From Curtobacterium pusillum (GTDB lineage: Bacteria > Actinomycetota > Actinomycetes > Actinomycetales > Microbacteriaceae): a DNA stretch of 64,000 bases. Where the stretch lies: positions 62,001 to 126,000 of the forward strand of contig NZ_JABMCE010000074.1 of NCBI RefSeq assembly GCF_013359865.1. Direction: 5' to 3'. A program made the position numbers and the translations under genes. This document shows, piece after piece, positions 34,038-42,297 of this stretch. Position 1 is the first letter of the stretch, and every line of letters begins with the position of its first letter. Under the pieces are notes generated by a model that searched no databases, was not told the DNA's origin, and saw nothing but the letters and a program-made list of their open reading frames with translations.

Positions 34038-35617
34038 GTGGTCTGGTTCCTTTGCGTTGCCGTTGGCGTTGGATCGGTTGTCGATGCTACCGGGAGTGCG
34101 CGGCGGACGGTGTTCCGGGAGACCTCGAGGGCGGCCCACAGCGTGGCGACGACGAGGAGCGCGGCGATCGCGGCGAAGCCGAACCGACCGGCCGGTGTGA
34201 GGTTCGCCAGGAGTGCGAGCCCGTGCGTCGTCACCTGCAGGTGGGTGTGCTCGTAGAAGCCCCGGTAGGCGACCGTCAGGCCGTACAGACCGATGATCGG
34301 GAAGGCCCAGCGGACGATCCGGCCGAAGCGGTCGCGCTCGACGGCGCTCGTGAGCAGGTTGCGCCACGCCACGGCGCTGATGACGATCAGCGGGACGAGG
34401 CCGATGAACAGGTACCGACCCTGCGCGCCCGCGATGATCTGCGTCGAGTCGTAGGAGGCGAAGTTGTTCTGCAGCTGGATCACGAGGGTGATCGCCGGCG
34501 TGATGAGCATCACCAGCGCCGCCGTGCGGTTCGCGGAGCGACGGAAGGCCCAGCCCACGATGACCGCCAGCGCGATGACCGTCAGCGAGTCGGTGAGGAT
34601 CTGGGTCATCGGGTAGCGGAGCGCACCGAACTGGCCCCAGAACGACGACGTCAGGCGGTCCCACTCGACGTTCATGAAGTCGCCGAAGTTCGCGCTCGTC
34701 TCGCGGCCCCACGGCCGCTCCTGCCGGAGGGCGCTGACGCCGTCGGGCTGCAGCGAGCCGAACACGAGGAGGTTGCGGATCCACCACCACGACCCGAGGG
34801 CGGCGACGATCGCACCGGCGACCGCCGTGCGGCCGATGCGTGCACCCCACGACAGGTGCCCGTGGCCGGCCACCAGCAGCGCGACCGCCACGAACGGCAC
34901 GGTCGGCAGACCGGTGCCCTTCACCGAGCAGACGGCTGCCACGGCCACGCCGAGCCAGACGGCGATCCGCCACCGGTGGTCGCCGGTGAGCGCCCGTGCT
35001 GCGAGCCACGCGATGACACCGCCGAGGAGGATGACCGGCGCATCGTTCGTGACCGACGAGCCGATCTGCGCGAGCTGCGGGACGGCGAAGAGCGCGAGGA
35101 CGCCGACGATCGCCGTCCGCGGCGACCGGGTCACGCGGCGGACGGTCGCCCACGTCAGGAACGGGAGCGGCACGAGCATCACGACGTCGAGCATCCTGAG
35201 GGCCATCACGCCCAGGTCCCAGCGCAGGTGGAAGAACCCGATGCCCTTGAGCACGACCGCCCCGACGCCGTAGTACGTGGGCGGGTGCTGCGTCATCTGG
35301 TTCACGAAGTCGTGGTTGCCGGGGTTCTGCGCGATGAGGTCCGCGACGGTCTCCCGGTGCGCCGCGGCGACCGTCCCGACCTGCTGCTGCTCGGCGTAGG
35401 TGATCGCCAGCAGGTCCATGTCGCCCGGAGCCGGCCAGCCCTTGCCGAGCGCGAGCTGTTCGGCGGCGTCGTAGTGTGCGGCCTCGTCCGGCGCCGAGAA
35501 CATCGGCGTCAAGAAGGCCCAGAGCGTCAGCAGCAGTGCGAACGCGGCGGTCAGCGCGATGACGGCGCGTCGTTCCCCCCGGGTCACCGGCGGTGCGCCG
35601 ATGACCTCAGTCGCCAT
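34034..35617 (-). CDS. DUF2142-like integral membrane protein (paralogue 3)
   Basis: This 527-residue protein has a dozen or so helices and matches paralogue 1 (16332-17894) in order: APDEAAHYDAA, MTQHPPTYYGVG, RRVTRSPRTA, SVTNDAPVILLGG and SVKGTGLPTVPFVA. The family often sits in polysaccharide clusters and has the layout of GT-C transferases with a charged first extracytoplasmic loop. It sits between a polyprenyl-phosphate glycosyltransferase (11-bp overlap) and rfbB (4-bp overlap), consistent with use of a polyprenyl-phosphate-linked sugar; that is inference. Confidence 0.78.
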   Translation of the reverse strand: MATEVIGAPPVTRGERRAVIALTAAFALLLTLWAFLTPMFSAPDEAAHYDAAEQLALGKGWPAPGDMDLLAITYAEQQQVGTVAAAHRETVADLIAQNPGNHDFVNQMTQHPPTYYGVGAVVLKGIGFFHLRWDLGVMALRMLDVVMLVPLPFLTWATVRRVTRSPRTAIVGVLALFAVPQLAQIGSSVTNDAPVILLGGVIAWLAARALTGDHRWRIAVWLGVAVAAVCSVKGTGLPTVPFVAVALLVAGHGHLSWGARIGRTAVAGAIVAALGSWWWIRNLLVFGSLQPDGVSALRQERPWGRETSANFGDFMNVEWDRLTSSFWGQFGALRYPMTQILTDSLTVIALAVIVGWAFRRSANRTAALVMLITPAITLVIQLQNNFASYDSTQIIAGAQGRYLFIGLVPLIVISAVAWRNLLTSAVERDRFGRIVRWAFPIIGLYGLTVAYRGFYEHTHLQVTTHGLALLANLTPAGRFGFAAIAALLVVATLWAALEVSRNTVRRALPVASTTDPTPTATQRNQTT

Positions 35618-36548
35618 AGCGCTGGAGCTTCTGCAGGTCGAGCTGCTCCTCGGCGAGCGTGCGGTTCAGGCGGGTGAGGTCAGCGACGACGCCGATCACG
35701 ATCGCGAGGACCGCTGTGATGAGGAGCACCACGCCGAGGATGATCGACTGCAGGTGGTTGCCGCCGGTGCCCATCGCGAGGAGCACCAGGTAGCGGACGA
35801 GCGGCCATGCGCCGAGCACGCCCAGGATGGCTGCCACCCAGAGGAACAGCGCCATCGGGCGGTACATGAGGTACACCCGGGCGATGGCCGAGCCGGACTG
35901 GAACATGTGCTGCCAGATGTTGCTGAACAGTCGCGACTCGCGGGTCTTCGGGTTCGTCGTGATCGGGATGCTCGCGATGGCCAGGCGCTTGTACCCGGCC
36001 TGCACGATCGTCTCCATGCAGTAGCTGAAGCGCGTGACGATGTTGAGGCGAATGAGCGAGTACTTGGAGTACGCGCGGAATCCGCTCGCGGCGTCCGGCA
36101 GGTCGAGGCCCGCGGCGCGCGATGCGACCCAGGAGCCGAAGCGCTGCATGAGCTTCTTGAAGCCGGAGAAGTGCTCGATCGTCCGGGTCTGGCGGTCGCC
36201 GATGACGATCTCCGCCTCTTTCCGGAGGATCGGCTGCACGAGCTCGGTGATGTGCGCCTGCGGGTACTGGTTGTCGCCGTCGGTGTTCACGACGATGTCC
36301 GCCCCGTGCAGCAGCGCGTAGTCGACGCCGTCCCGGAAGGAGCGGGCCAGGCCCATGTTGGTGGTGTGGTGCACGAAGTGCCGGACACCGTGCTCCTTGG
36401 CGACCTCGACGGTGCGGTCGGTCGAGCCGTCGTCGATGACCAGGATCTCGATCTCGTCGATGCCGTCGATCTGCGTCGGGATCGAGTCGATGACGCTGGC
36501 GAGGGTGTTCTCCTCGTTGAGGCAGGGGATCTGGACGAATAGCTTCAC
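35607..36548 (-). CDS. Polyprenyl-phosphate glycosyltransferase (GT2, DPM1/GtrB-like)
   Basis: This 313-residue protein has a GT-A domain with VQIPCLNEENTLASVID, ILVIDDGSTDRT near 53, NTDGDNQYPQ near 88 (metal-binding DxD-like region) and IVIGDRQTRT near 114. Two C-terminal membrane helices follow (about 235-255 and 265-290) and then a short charged tail. This layout transfers sugar from a nucleotide to polyprenyl phosphate at the inner membrane. Its stop overlaps the DUF2142-like gene by 11 bp, which suggests a donor-making enzyme and a GT-C-like user. It is divergent from rfbC. Confidence 0.87.
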   Translation of the reverse strand: MKLFVQIPCLNEENTLASVIDSIPTQIDGIDEIEILVIDDGSTDRTVEVAKEHGVRHFVHHTTNMGLARSFRDGVDYALLHGADIVVNTDGDNQYPQAHITELVQPILRKEAEIVIGDRQTRTIEHFSGFKKLMQRFGSWVASRAAGLDLPDAASGFRAYSKYSLIRLNIVTRFSYCMETIVQAGYKRLAIASIPITTNPKTRESRLFSNIWQHMFQSGSAIARVYLMYRPMALFLWVAAILGVLGAWPLVRYLVLLAMGTGGNHLQSIILGVVLLITAVLAIVIGVVADLTRLNRTLAEEQLDLQKLQRYGD

Positions 36549-36611
36549 GGGCTCGCTTGGTCTCGTTTCGGGAGGTCGCAGCGCGCAGGGCGCAAGGCAC
36601 AGAACCAGGAC

Positions 36612-36617
36612 AGCCTA
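36612..36617 (-). promoter_or_regulatory. -10 box (TAGGCT) for the polyprenyl-phosphate glycosyltransferase operon
   Basis: On the minus strand TAGGCT lies 64 bases before the GTG at 36548, so a leader of about 57 bases is expected. It is 25 bases from the divergent rfbC box, so the two arms of the rhamnose locus share one regulatory gap. Confidence 0.4.
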
Positions 36618-36642
36618 TGCGAAAGACGCACGGCCGGCTTGC

Positions 36643-36648
36643 TAGGCT
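36643..36648 (+). promoter_or_regulatory. -10 box (TAGGCT) for rfbC-rfbA
   Basis: TAGGCT is followed by six bases and the GTG at 36655 without a ribosome-binding site. No clear -35 element is visible. Confidence 0.5.
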
Positions 36649-36654
36649 TCCCCG

Positions 36655-37263
36655 GTGCAGATCCGCGAACTGAAGATCCCCGGCGCGTGGGAGTTCACGC
36701 CCGTCCAGCACGGCGACGCACGAGGAGCATTCCTCGAGGCGTACCGGGCCGACGTCCTCGAGGAGACCGTCGGCCACGCGCTGGACCTCCGTCAGGTGAA
36801 CATGTCGATCTCGTCGGCCGGCGTCGCGCGGGGCATCCACTACGCCCTGGTGGCCCCCAGCCAGGCGAAGTACGTGACCGCGGTGCGCGGCGCGTTCATC
36901 GACTACATCGTCGACATCCGCGTCGGGTCCCCGACTTTCGGTCAGTGGGACTCGGTCCGCATCGACGACGTCGACCGCAAGGCCGTCTACCTCTCCGAGG
37001 GGCTCGGGCACGCGATCGTCGCGCTCGAGGACCAGTCGACCGTGAACTACCTGGTCAGCGCGCACTACAACCCGGAACGCGAGAAGGGGATCACGATCCT
37101 CGACCCGACCGTCGGCCTGACCCTGCCCGAGGGCATCGGCGAGCCGGTGCTCTCCGAGAAGGACACCGCGGCTCCCACCCTCGATGAAGCCGCCGCCGCC
37201 GGACTCCTGCCGACGTACGAGGAGTGCGTCGCGTACACCGAGTCCCTCCGTACCAAGAACTGA
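36655..37263 (+). CDS. rfbC: dTDP-4-dehydrorhamnose 3,5-epimerase
   Basis: This 202-residue cupin epimerises C3 and C5 of dTDP-4-keto-6-deoxyglucose. It has RQVNMSISSAGVARGIHYALV near 45 with the active-site His after Gly-Ile, VRGAFIDYIVDIRVGSPTFG near 78, and YLSEGLGHAIVALED near 110. The length is slightly above the family's usual 180-190 because of a C-terminal tail (EAAAAGLLPTYEEC). It starts with GTG six bases after TAGGCT and is followed 12 bases later by rfbA. Confidence 0.93.
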   Translation: MQIRELKIPGAWEFTPVQHGDARGAFLEAYRADVLEETVGHALDLRQVNMSISSAGVARGIHYALVAPSQAKYVTAVRGAFIDYIVDIRVGSPTFGQWDSVRIDDVDRKAVYLSEGLGHAIVALEDQSTVNYLVSAHYNPEREKGITILDPTVGLTLPEGIGEPVLSEKDTAAPTLDEAAAAGLLPTYEECVAYTESLRTKN

Positions 37264-37275
37264 CAAGGAGACCCG

Positions 37276-38139
37276 ATGAAGGGCATCATCCTCGCCGGCG
37301 GTTCCGGCACGCGCCTCTGGCCCATCACCAAGGGCATCAGCAAGCAGCTCATGCCGATCTACGACAAGCCGATGGTCTACTACCCGCTGTCGACGCTGAT
37401 GATGGCGGGCATCCGCGAGGTCCTCGTCATCACGACCCCGGAGTACAACGACCAGTTCCGTGCGCTCCTCGGCGATGGCTCCTCGCTCGGCATGGACATC
37501 CAGTACGCCGTGCAGCCCAGCCCGGACGGCCTCGCCCAGGCGTTCGTCATCGGTGAGGAGTTCATCGGCGACGACAGCGTCGCGCTCGTGCTCGGCGACA
37601 ACATCTTCCACGGCACCGGCCTCGGCACGAACCTCCGCAAGAACACCGAGGTCGAGGGCGCGACGATCTTCGCGTACCACGTGGCCGACCCGAAGGCGTA
37701 CGGCGTCGTGGAGTTCGACGACACCTTCACCGCGGTCTCCATCGAGGAGAAGCCGGCCGAGCCGAAGTCCAACTACGCCGTCCCCGGCCTGTACTTCTAC
37801 GACAACAAGGTCATCGAGATCGCGAAGACGATCGAGCCGAGCGCCCGCGGGGAGCTCGAGATCTCGACCGTCAACGAGCGCTACCTCGACGCCGGGGAGC
37901 TCGGGGTCCAGGTCCTCGACCGCGGGACCGCCTGGCTCGACACCGGCACGTTCGAGTCGATGATGCAGGCGTCGGAGTACGTCAAGGTCATCGAGGACCG
38001 CCAGGGCTTCAAGATCGGCTGCATCGAGGAGGTCGCCTGGCGCAACGGCTGGATCGACGACGCGCAGCTCGCCGAGCTCGCCGAGCCGCTCGTCAAGGGC
38101 GGCTACGGCGTCTACCTGCAGCGGCTCCTCTCCGCCTGA
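37276..38139 (+). CDS. rfbA: Glucose-1-phosphate thymidylyltransferase
   Basis: This 287-residue enzyme makes dTDP-glucose from dTTP and glucose 1-phosphate, the first step of the rhamnose pathway. It has [41 protein letters not shown] near 28, [14 protein letters not shown] near 104 and [17 protein letters not shown] near 165. An AAGGAG ribosome site precedes the ATG. Length and motifs are normal. It completes, with rfbB, rfbC and rfbD, a full dTDP-L-rhamnose pathway within 6 kb. Confidence 0.95.
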   Translation: MKGIILAGGSGTRLWPITKGISKQLMPIYDKPMVYYPLSTLMMAGIREVLVITTPEYNDQFRALLGDGSSLGMDIQYAVQPSPDGLAQAFVIGEEFIGDDSVALVLGDNIFHGTGLGTNLRKNTEVEGATIFAYHVADPKAYGVVEFDDTFTAVSIEEKPAEPKSNYAVPGLYFYDNKVIEIAKTIEPSARGELEISTVNERYLDAGELGVQVLDRGTAWLDTGTFESMMQASEYVKVIEDRQGFKIGCIEEVAWRNGWIDDAQLAELAEPLVKGGYGVYLQRLLSA

Positions 38140-38147
38140 TCGCCGAC

Positions 38148-40091
38148 GTGGCGCTCTTTCGTCCCCCCTGGCTCGACCGGTGGGGGCCCAGCCGCCGTCG
38201 CGACGCGACGTCCTCCCTACCGGATTCGGTCCAGGAGGCGCGGCCCGCGTCCGCGACGGCGGCGTCCGTCGTCCGGGTGGCCGGCTGGGACGGCGACCTC
38301 CCGGTCCGTGCGGACGGCGTCACCGTGCTGCTCGTGAGCCGGTCGGACCGGCACGACCGCCTGCCGCCGATGGTCGCGGCCGCCCGGCTCGCCTTCGGTC
38401 CGGAGGTCGACGTCCGTGCCGTCGGCTACCGGGCGGACGCCTCACCGCTCGGGTCGCTGCCTCGCGGCGTGCCGTGGGTCCGGCGCGACCCGGTCGACGG
38501 CATCGGCTCGGCGATCAACGCCGGGCTCGCAGCCGGCGTCCGGAAGGTCGTCGTCGTCGTCGACTCGACGGTGGGTGTGACCGACCAGGACCTCCAGGTG
38601 CTCGCGGAGGCCGGCGCCCACGGTGTCGCCCAGGCCCGGATCGTCATGTCCGACGGCTCCCACCGCCGAGGCGCTCGGCTCCTGCGGCCGGGGGCCCTCC
38701 CGTGGACGGACGACCGCTCGGACGACGGCGCGGGCGACGGCGCGGGCGACGATCCGCGGCCGGACACCACGGACGTCTCCGCTGCGATCGACGACGCGCG
38801 CCGACGGTTCGACCCGGTGGCACCTCCCACCGTGTTCGCCGGCGACCAGCCCGCGCTCGCGATGCCGGGGCGTGCACTGGTGCCCGCCCCGTGCCTGCCC
38901 GACGAACGCACGACCCTGACCGCCTGGACCCGCGCCGTGGCCGACCGCACCGGCGGCGACGTGGCCGTCGTCTGGGCGTTGGAACGCGGCGTCGAGGCAG
39001 GGCGGACCGTCGACCAGGAGACCGTCGACGCGTTCACGGCCTGGCGGGACCGGGCACCGGAGGGCGACCCGGTGCTCGTCGCCGGACCGCCGCTGCCGCC
39101 CTGGGGAGCCCGCGCCGTCGCGCCGGCGTTCCCGCCCCGGTCCCGATCCCGATCCGGGTCGACCGGTGCGCAGCTGACCTGGTCGATCAAGATCGCCGCG
39201 CCCGCCGGGGTCGACGGCGACGGGTGGGGCGACGTGCACTTCGCCGCCGAGCTCGCGCGGGCACTCGAGCGTCTCGGACAGCGGGTGCGCGTCGACCGCC
39301 GGGACGCCCACGTCCGCGAGGACGACGGCACCGACGACGTGACGCTCGTGGTCCGCGGCCTCGACCGGGTGCCGCCGAACCCGGCCTCGGTGAACCTCCT
39401 CTGGGTCATCAGCCATCCCGACGACGTCGCCGACACCGAACTCCGTTCGTTCGACGCCGCCTTCGCCGCCGGTCCGGCCTGGGCCGCCGCGGCCACCGAG
39501 CGCTCGGGCGTCCCGGTCCGCACGCTCCTCCAGGCGACCGACCCTGCGGTGTTCCGCCCCGGTCTGCGGGACACGACGAGTCCCGATGCCGGGCACGTCG
39601 TGTTCGTCGGGTCGACCCGGGGAGCCGCGCGCCCGGTGGTGTCCGACGCGGCTTCGCTCGGCGCCGACCTGCGCGTGCACGGCCCGGGTTGGGCGGACCT
39701 CGTGCCGCCGGCCTCCCTGGGGGAGCCGTCGTTGTCCCGCGAGGAGGTCGCGCGCTCCTACGCCTCCGCCCGGGTCGTCCTGAACGACCACTGGCCGGAC
39801 ATGGCAGCGGGCGGCTTCGTCTCGAACCGGGTGTTCGACGTGCTGGCGTCCGGCGGTGTCGTGGTGACCGATCCGGTCGCCGGGCTCGCCGAGGTGCTCG
39901 ACGTGCCGACGCTCGCGGTGGCGCGGTCGCGGGACGACCTCGCCGCGCTCCTCGACCCGGCGCACCCGTGGCCGTCCCCGGTCGAGCGTGCCGCGGTCGC
40001 CGCGCACATCGCCGCCGAGCACTCCTTCGACGCCCGCGCGGCGGTGCTGCTCGACGCCGCCCGCACCGAGCGCGCCCGCCTCCGCCCCTGA
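38148..40091 (+). CDS. Two-domain glycosyltransferase: degenerate GT-A-like N-terminus plus GT-B C-terminus
   Basis: This 647-residue protein has an N-terminal part (about 1-300) with VTVLLVSRSDRHDRLPPMVAA and VVVVVDSTVGVTDQDL that looks like a GT-A fold in which the DxD metal motif is not intact. An acidic DDGAGDGAGDD insert lies near 193. The C-terminal part (about 345-640) has GDVHFAAELARALERLGQRV, LLWVISHPDDV, FRPGLRD and VSNRVFDVLASGGVVVTDPVAGL, typical of CgeB-like GT-B transferases. The GTG start is eight bases after the rfbA stop. Palindrome C follows it. The substrate is unknown; coupling to rfbA suggests rhamnose. Confidence 0.72.
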   Translation: MALFRPPWLDRWGPSRRRDATSSLPDSVQEARPASATAASVVRVAGWDGDLPVRADGVTVLLVSRSDRHDRLPPMVAAARLAFGPEVDVRAVGYRADASPLGSLPRGVPWVRRDPVDGIGSAINAGLAAGVRKVVVVVDSTVGVTDQDLQVLAEAGAHGVAQARIVMSDGSHRRGARLLRPGALPWTDDRSDDGAGDGAGDDPRPDTTDVSAAIDDARRRFDPVAPPTVFAGDQPALAMPGRALVPAPCLPDERTTLTAWTRAVADRTGGDVAVVWALERGVEAGRTVDQETVDAFTAWRDRAPEGDPVLVAGPPLPPWGARAVAPAFPPRSRSRSGSTGAQLTWSIKIAAPAGVDGDGWGDVHFAAELARALERLGQRVRVDRRDAHVREDDGTDDVTLVVRGLDRVPPNPASVNLLWVISHPDDVADTELRSFDAAFAAGPAWAAAATERSGVPVRTLLQATDPAVFRPGLRDTTSPDAGHVVFVGSTRGAARPVVSDAASLGADLRVHGPGWADLVPPASLGEPSLSREEVARSYASARVVLNDHWPDMAAGGFVSNRVFDVLASGGVVVTDPVAGLAEVLDVPTLAVARSRDDLAALLDPAHPWPSPVERAAVAAHIAAEHSFDARAAVLLDAARTERARLRP

Positions 40092-40097
40092 CGCAGG

Positions 40098-40169
40098 CGC
40101 AAAACACCGGTGTTCGTGCGTCGGACACCCGCATTCCGCGGTGTGATCGACGAACACCGGTGTTTAGCG
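40098..40169. repeat. 72-bp extragenic palindrome, copy C of the AACACCGGTGTT family
   Basis: It carries two perfect AACACCGGTGTT boxes (40103-40114 and 40153-40164), again 50 bases apart. The centre is degenerate (GCATTC instead of GCATGC) and one arm has a two-base gap. It begins seven bases after the stop of the glycosyltransferase and lies between convergent genes. Confidence 0.8.
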
Positions 40170-40212
40170 GGACGGGACGGGACGGGACAGCACGGGACGG
40201 GACGGGCGGGAC
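40169..40212 (+). repeat. GGGAC pentanucleotide tandem repeat
   Basis: Four perfect GGGAC units, one AGCAC unit, two more GGGAC, a shortened GGGC and a final GGGAC run from the end of palindrome C almost to the stop of the convergent gene. It looks like a slippage-prone microsatellite in non-coding DNA. Confidence 0.85.
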
Positions 40213-40220
40213 GGCGGGCG

Positions 40221-41075
40221 CTACTTGCGCGTCACCCAGCGGGCGCGGACCGCGAGGCCGATGCGCAAGACGAGCCTGAGCGGCCACAGCCACCACGCCC
40301 GGTACTTCCGTGAGAGGAACCGGTAGGCGCTCCGGTGGTGCTCGATCTCCATGCGTCGCCGGTTCGACGACGTCGAGTGCGCTCCGGTGTGCGTCACGAC
40401 CGCGGTCGGCACGTACACGTTCGCCCGGCCGGCCAACCCGACGCGCTGCCCGAGGTCGACGTCCTCGAAGTACATGAAGTACGACTCGTCGAAGCCGCCG
40501 AGCTGCCGGAACAGGTCCGTGCGGATGAGGAAGCACGCGCCGGACAACCAACCGGCCTCGCGCTCGACGACCTGCGTCGTCGACCAGTACCGCTGGCTCC
40601 ACGGGTTCGCGGGCCAGAAGCGCGAGAAGGCGGCGTGGCCGAGGCCGGTGCGGAGCGAGGGCAGCCGGCGGGCGGAGGGGTAGGTCTCGCCCTGCTCGTC
40701 GAGGATCCGCGGGCCGAACGACCCGCCGTCCGGCAGTCGGTCGGCCGCGGCGACGAGCTCGTCGATGGACCCCGGCTCGAGGACGACGTCGGGGTTCGTG
40801 ACGAGCAGGAACTCCGGACGGACGTCGGGCAGCACGTCGTCGAGCGCGCCGAGTGCCGCGTCGATGCCACCGCCGTAGCCGCGGTTCCCGCCGGAGGACA
40901 CCACGACGGCGCCGTAGGACTCGCCGATCGCCCGGAGCGCGTCGAGGTCGGCGGAGCCGTTGTCCGCGATGACGACCGCGACCGGCGACGTCGACGCGGC
41001 AGCGATGCTCGCGAGGAAGGGACGGATCGTCTCACCCGTGTTGTACGTGACCGTCAGCACGGCGACGCGGGTCAT
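40221..41075 (-). CDS. GT2 glycosyltransferase (rhamnosyltransferase-like, WbbL family)
   Basis: This 284-residue GT-A enzyme has VAVLTVTYNTGETIRPFLAS, VIADNGSADLD near 34, FLLVTNPDVVLEPGS near 83 (DxD-like) and GGFDESYFMYFEDVDLGQRV near 190, the acceptor-loop signature of WbbL-type rhamnosyltransferases. It ends with an amphipathic basic helix (LRLVLRIGLAVRARWVTRK). The ATG overlaps the stop of the upstream GT4 gene (ATGA). With dTDP-rhamnose made nearby, rhamnose transfer is the likeliest role. Confidence 0.85.
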   Translation of the reverse strand: MTRVAVLTVTYNTGETIRPFLASIAAASTSPVAVVIADNGSADLDALRAIGESYGAVVVSSGGNRGYGGGIDAALGALDDVLPDVRPEFLLVTNPDVVLEPGSIDELVAAADRLPDGGSFGPRILDEQGETYPSARRLPSLRTGLGHAAFSRFWPANPWSQRYWSTTQVVEREAGWLSGACFLIRTDLFRQLGGFDESYFMYFEDVDLGQRVGLAGRANVYVPTAVVTHTGAHSTSSNRRRMEIEHHRSAYRFLSRKYRAWWLWPLRLVLRIGLAVRARWVTRK

Positions 41076-42223
41076 CGTCCGCCCCCTGCCACGGCCTCGT
41101 AGGCGTCGACGTGCACGGCAGCGGTGGCGTCCCAGGTGAAGTCGTCGGCGCGACGGAGCGCGGCTGACCGGTGCGACGCGACGAGTGCCGGGTCGTCGAG
41201 GAGCCGCGCGATCGAGGCGGCCAGGTCGACGGAGGACGGTTCGGTGTAGACCGCGGCGTCGCCCCCGACCTCGGGCAGCGACAACCGCCGGGTGGTGAGG
41301 ACGCACGCGCCGGTCGCCATGGCCTCGACCACCGGCAGGCCGAAGCCCTCGCCGAGCGACGGGTAGACGACGAACGCCGCACCGCCGAGGAACCCGGCGA
41401 GGTCCTCGACCGGGAGGTACCCGGCCTCGACGACGCGGTCGGCATCCTGCAGCGCGTCGAGCCGCTCGATGGCGGAGTCGTCCCAGCCGCGGGCACCGGA
41501 GAGCACGAGCCACGGCGTCGGGGAGCCGGTGGCGTCCCGCGCGTCCCGGACCGCGGCGTACGCGTCGAGCAGGGCGGTGACGTTCTTGCGCGGCTCGATG
41601 GTGCCGAGGAACGCGATCCACGAGGCGTGGTCGGGCAGACCGGCGGCGATGCGGGCGTCCTCGACCTCGGCGACGGTGGGCTCGTGGAAGCGCGCCCGAT
41701 CGACCCCGAGCGGCGCGACCCGCACATCCGCGCGGATGCCGGAGACGACGCGGGCGGCCTCGGTCGCGGTGGCGGCGCTCGGGACGATGACGACCGGCCG
41801 GCTGCGGAGCGAGCGACGGCTCCACCAGGTGAAGAACGTGCGCTTCAGTCGCGAGTGCCACTCCGGGTTGGAGAAGAACGTCGCGTCGTGCAGGGTCACG
41901 ACCGAGCCCCGGCGCCAGGCGAACGGGAACGTGTAGTGCGGCGAGTGCAGCACGGTCGCACCGAGTCGACGACCGAGTGCCGGCAACCCCGTCTGCTCCC
42001 AGAGGAACCGCAGGGGCACCGAATCGGTCCACGTCGGGGCGCTGTGCACGGTGACGTGGGGTGCGACCGAAGCGAAGTGGTCCGCGTGGACCGGTCGCAC
42101 GACGAGGTGGACGTCGAGGTCCGGGTCCGTCAGGTGCGACGCGACCCCCTCGACGTAGCGTCCGACGCCGCCGAGGTTGCGCGGTACCGCGGTCCCGTCG
42201 ATGAGGACGGTGATCTGCGGCAC
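41072..42223 (-). CDS. Glycosyltransferase family 4
   Basis: This 383-residue GT-B enzyme has LIDGTAVPRNLGGVGRYVEG near 7, SVVTLHDATFFSNPEWH near 109, VAPLGVDRARF near 170, IAFLGTIEPRKNVTALLDAY near 200 and VVYPSLGEGFGLPVVEAMATGA near 290 with the E-x7-E pair. It is closely related in layout to the GT4 at 22963-24105. A GGAAGGA site precedes the GTG. Coupled to the downstream GT2 by a 4-bp overlap, it probably adds an earlier sugar to the same glycan. Confidence 0.86.
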   Translation of the reverse strand: MPQITVLIDGTAVPRNLGGVGRYVEGVASHLTDPDLDVHLVVRPVHADHFASVAPHVTVHSAPTWTDSVPLRFLWEQTGLPALGRRLGATVLHSPHYTFPFAWRRGSVVTLHDATFFSNPEWHSRLKRTFFTWWSRRSLRSRPVVIVPSAATATEAARVVSGIRADVRVAPLGVDRARFHEPTVAEVEDARIAAGLPDHASWIAFLGTIEPRKNVTALLDAYAAVRDARDATGSPTPWLVLSGARGWDDSAIERLDALQDADRVVEAGYLPVEDLAGFLGGAAFVVYPSLGEGFGLPVVEAMATGACVLTTRRLSLPEVGGDAAVYTEPSSVDLAASIARLLDDPALVASHRSAALRRADDFTWDATAAVHVDAYEAVAGGGR

Positions 42224-42297
42224 GCGTGGGTCCTTCCGGATGGGAGCGCCGCGGCCGGGACCGTCGACGGGGGAGTGTCCAGGATAGTCCGCTCCGC

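Noticed and set aside
38710-38760. A GGCGCGGGCGAC repeat in the two-domain glycosyltransferase as a regulatory repeat
   Set aside because: It simply encodes an acidic DDGAGDGAGDD linker in frame.
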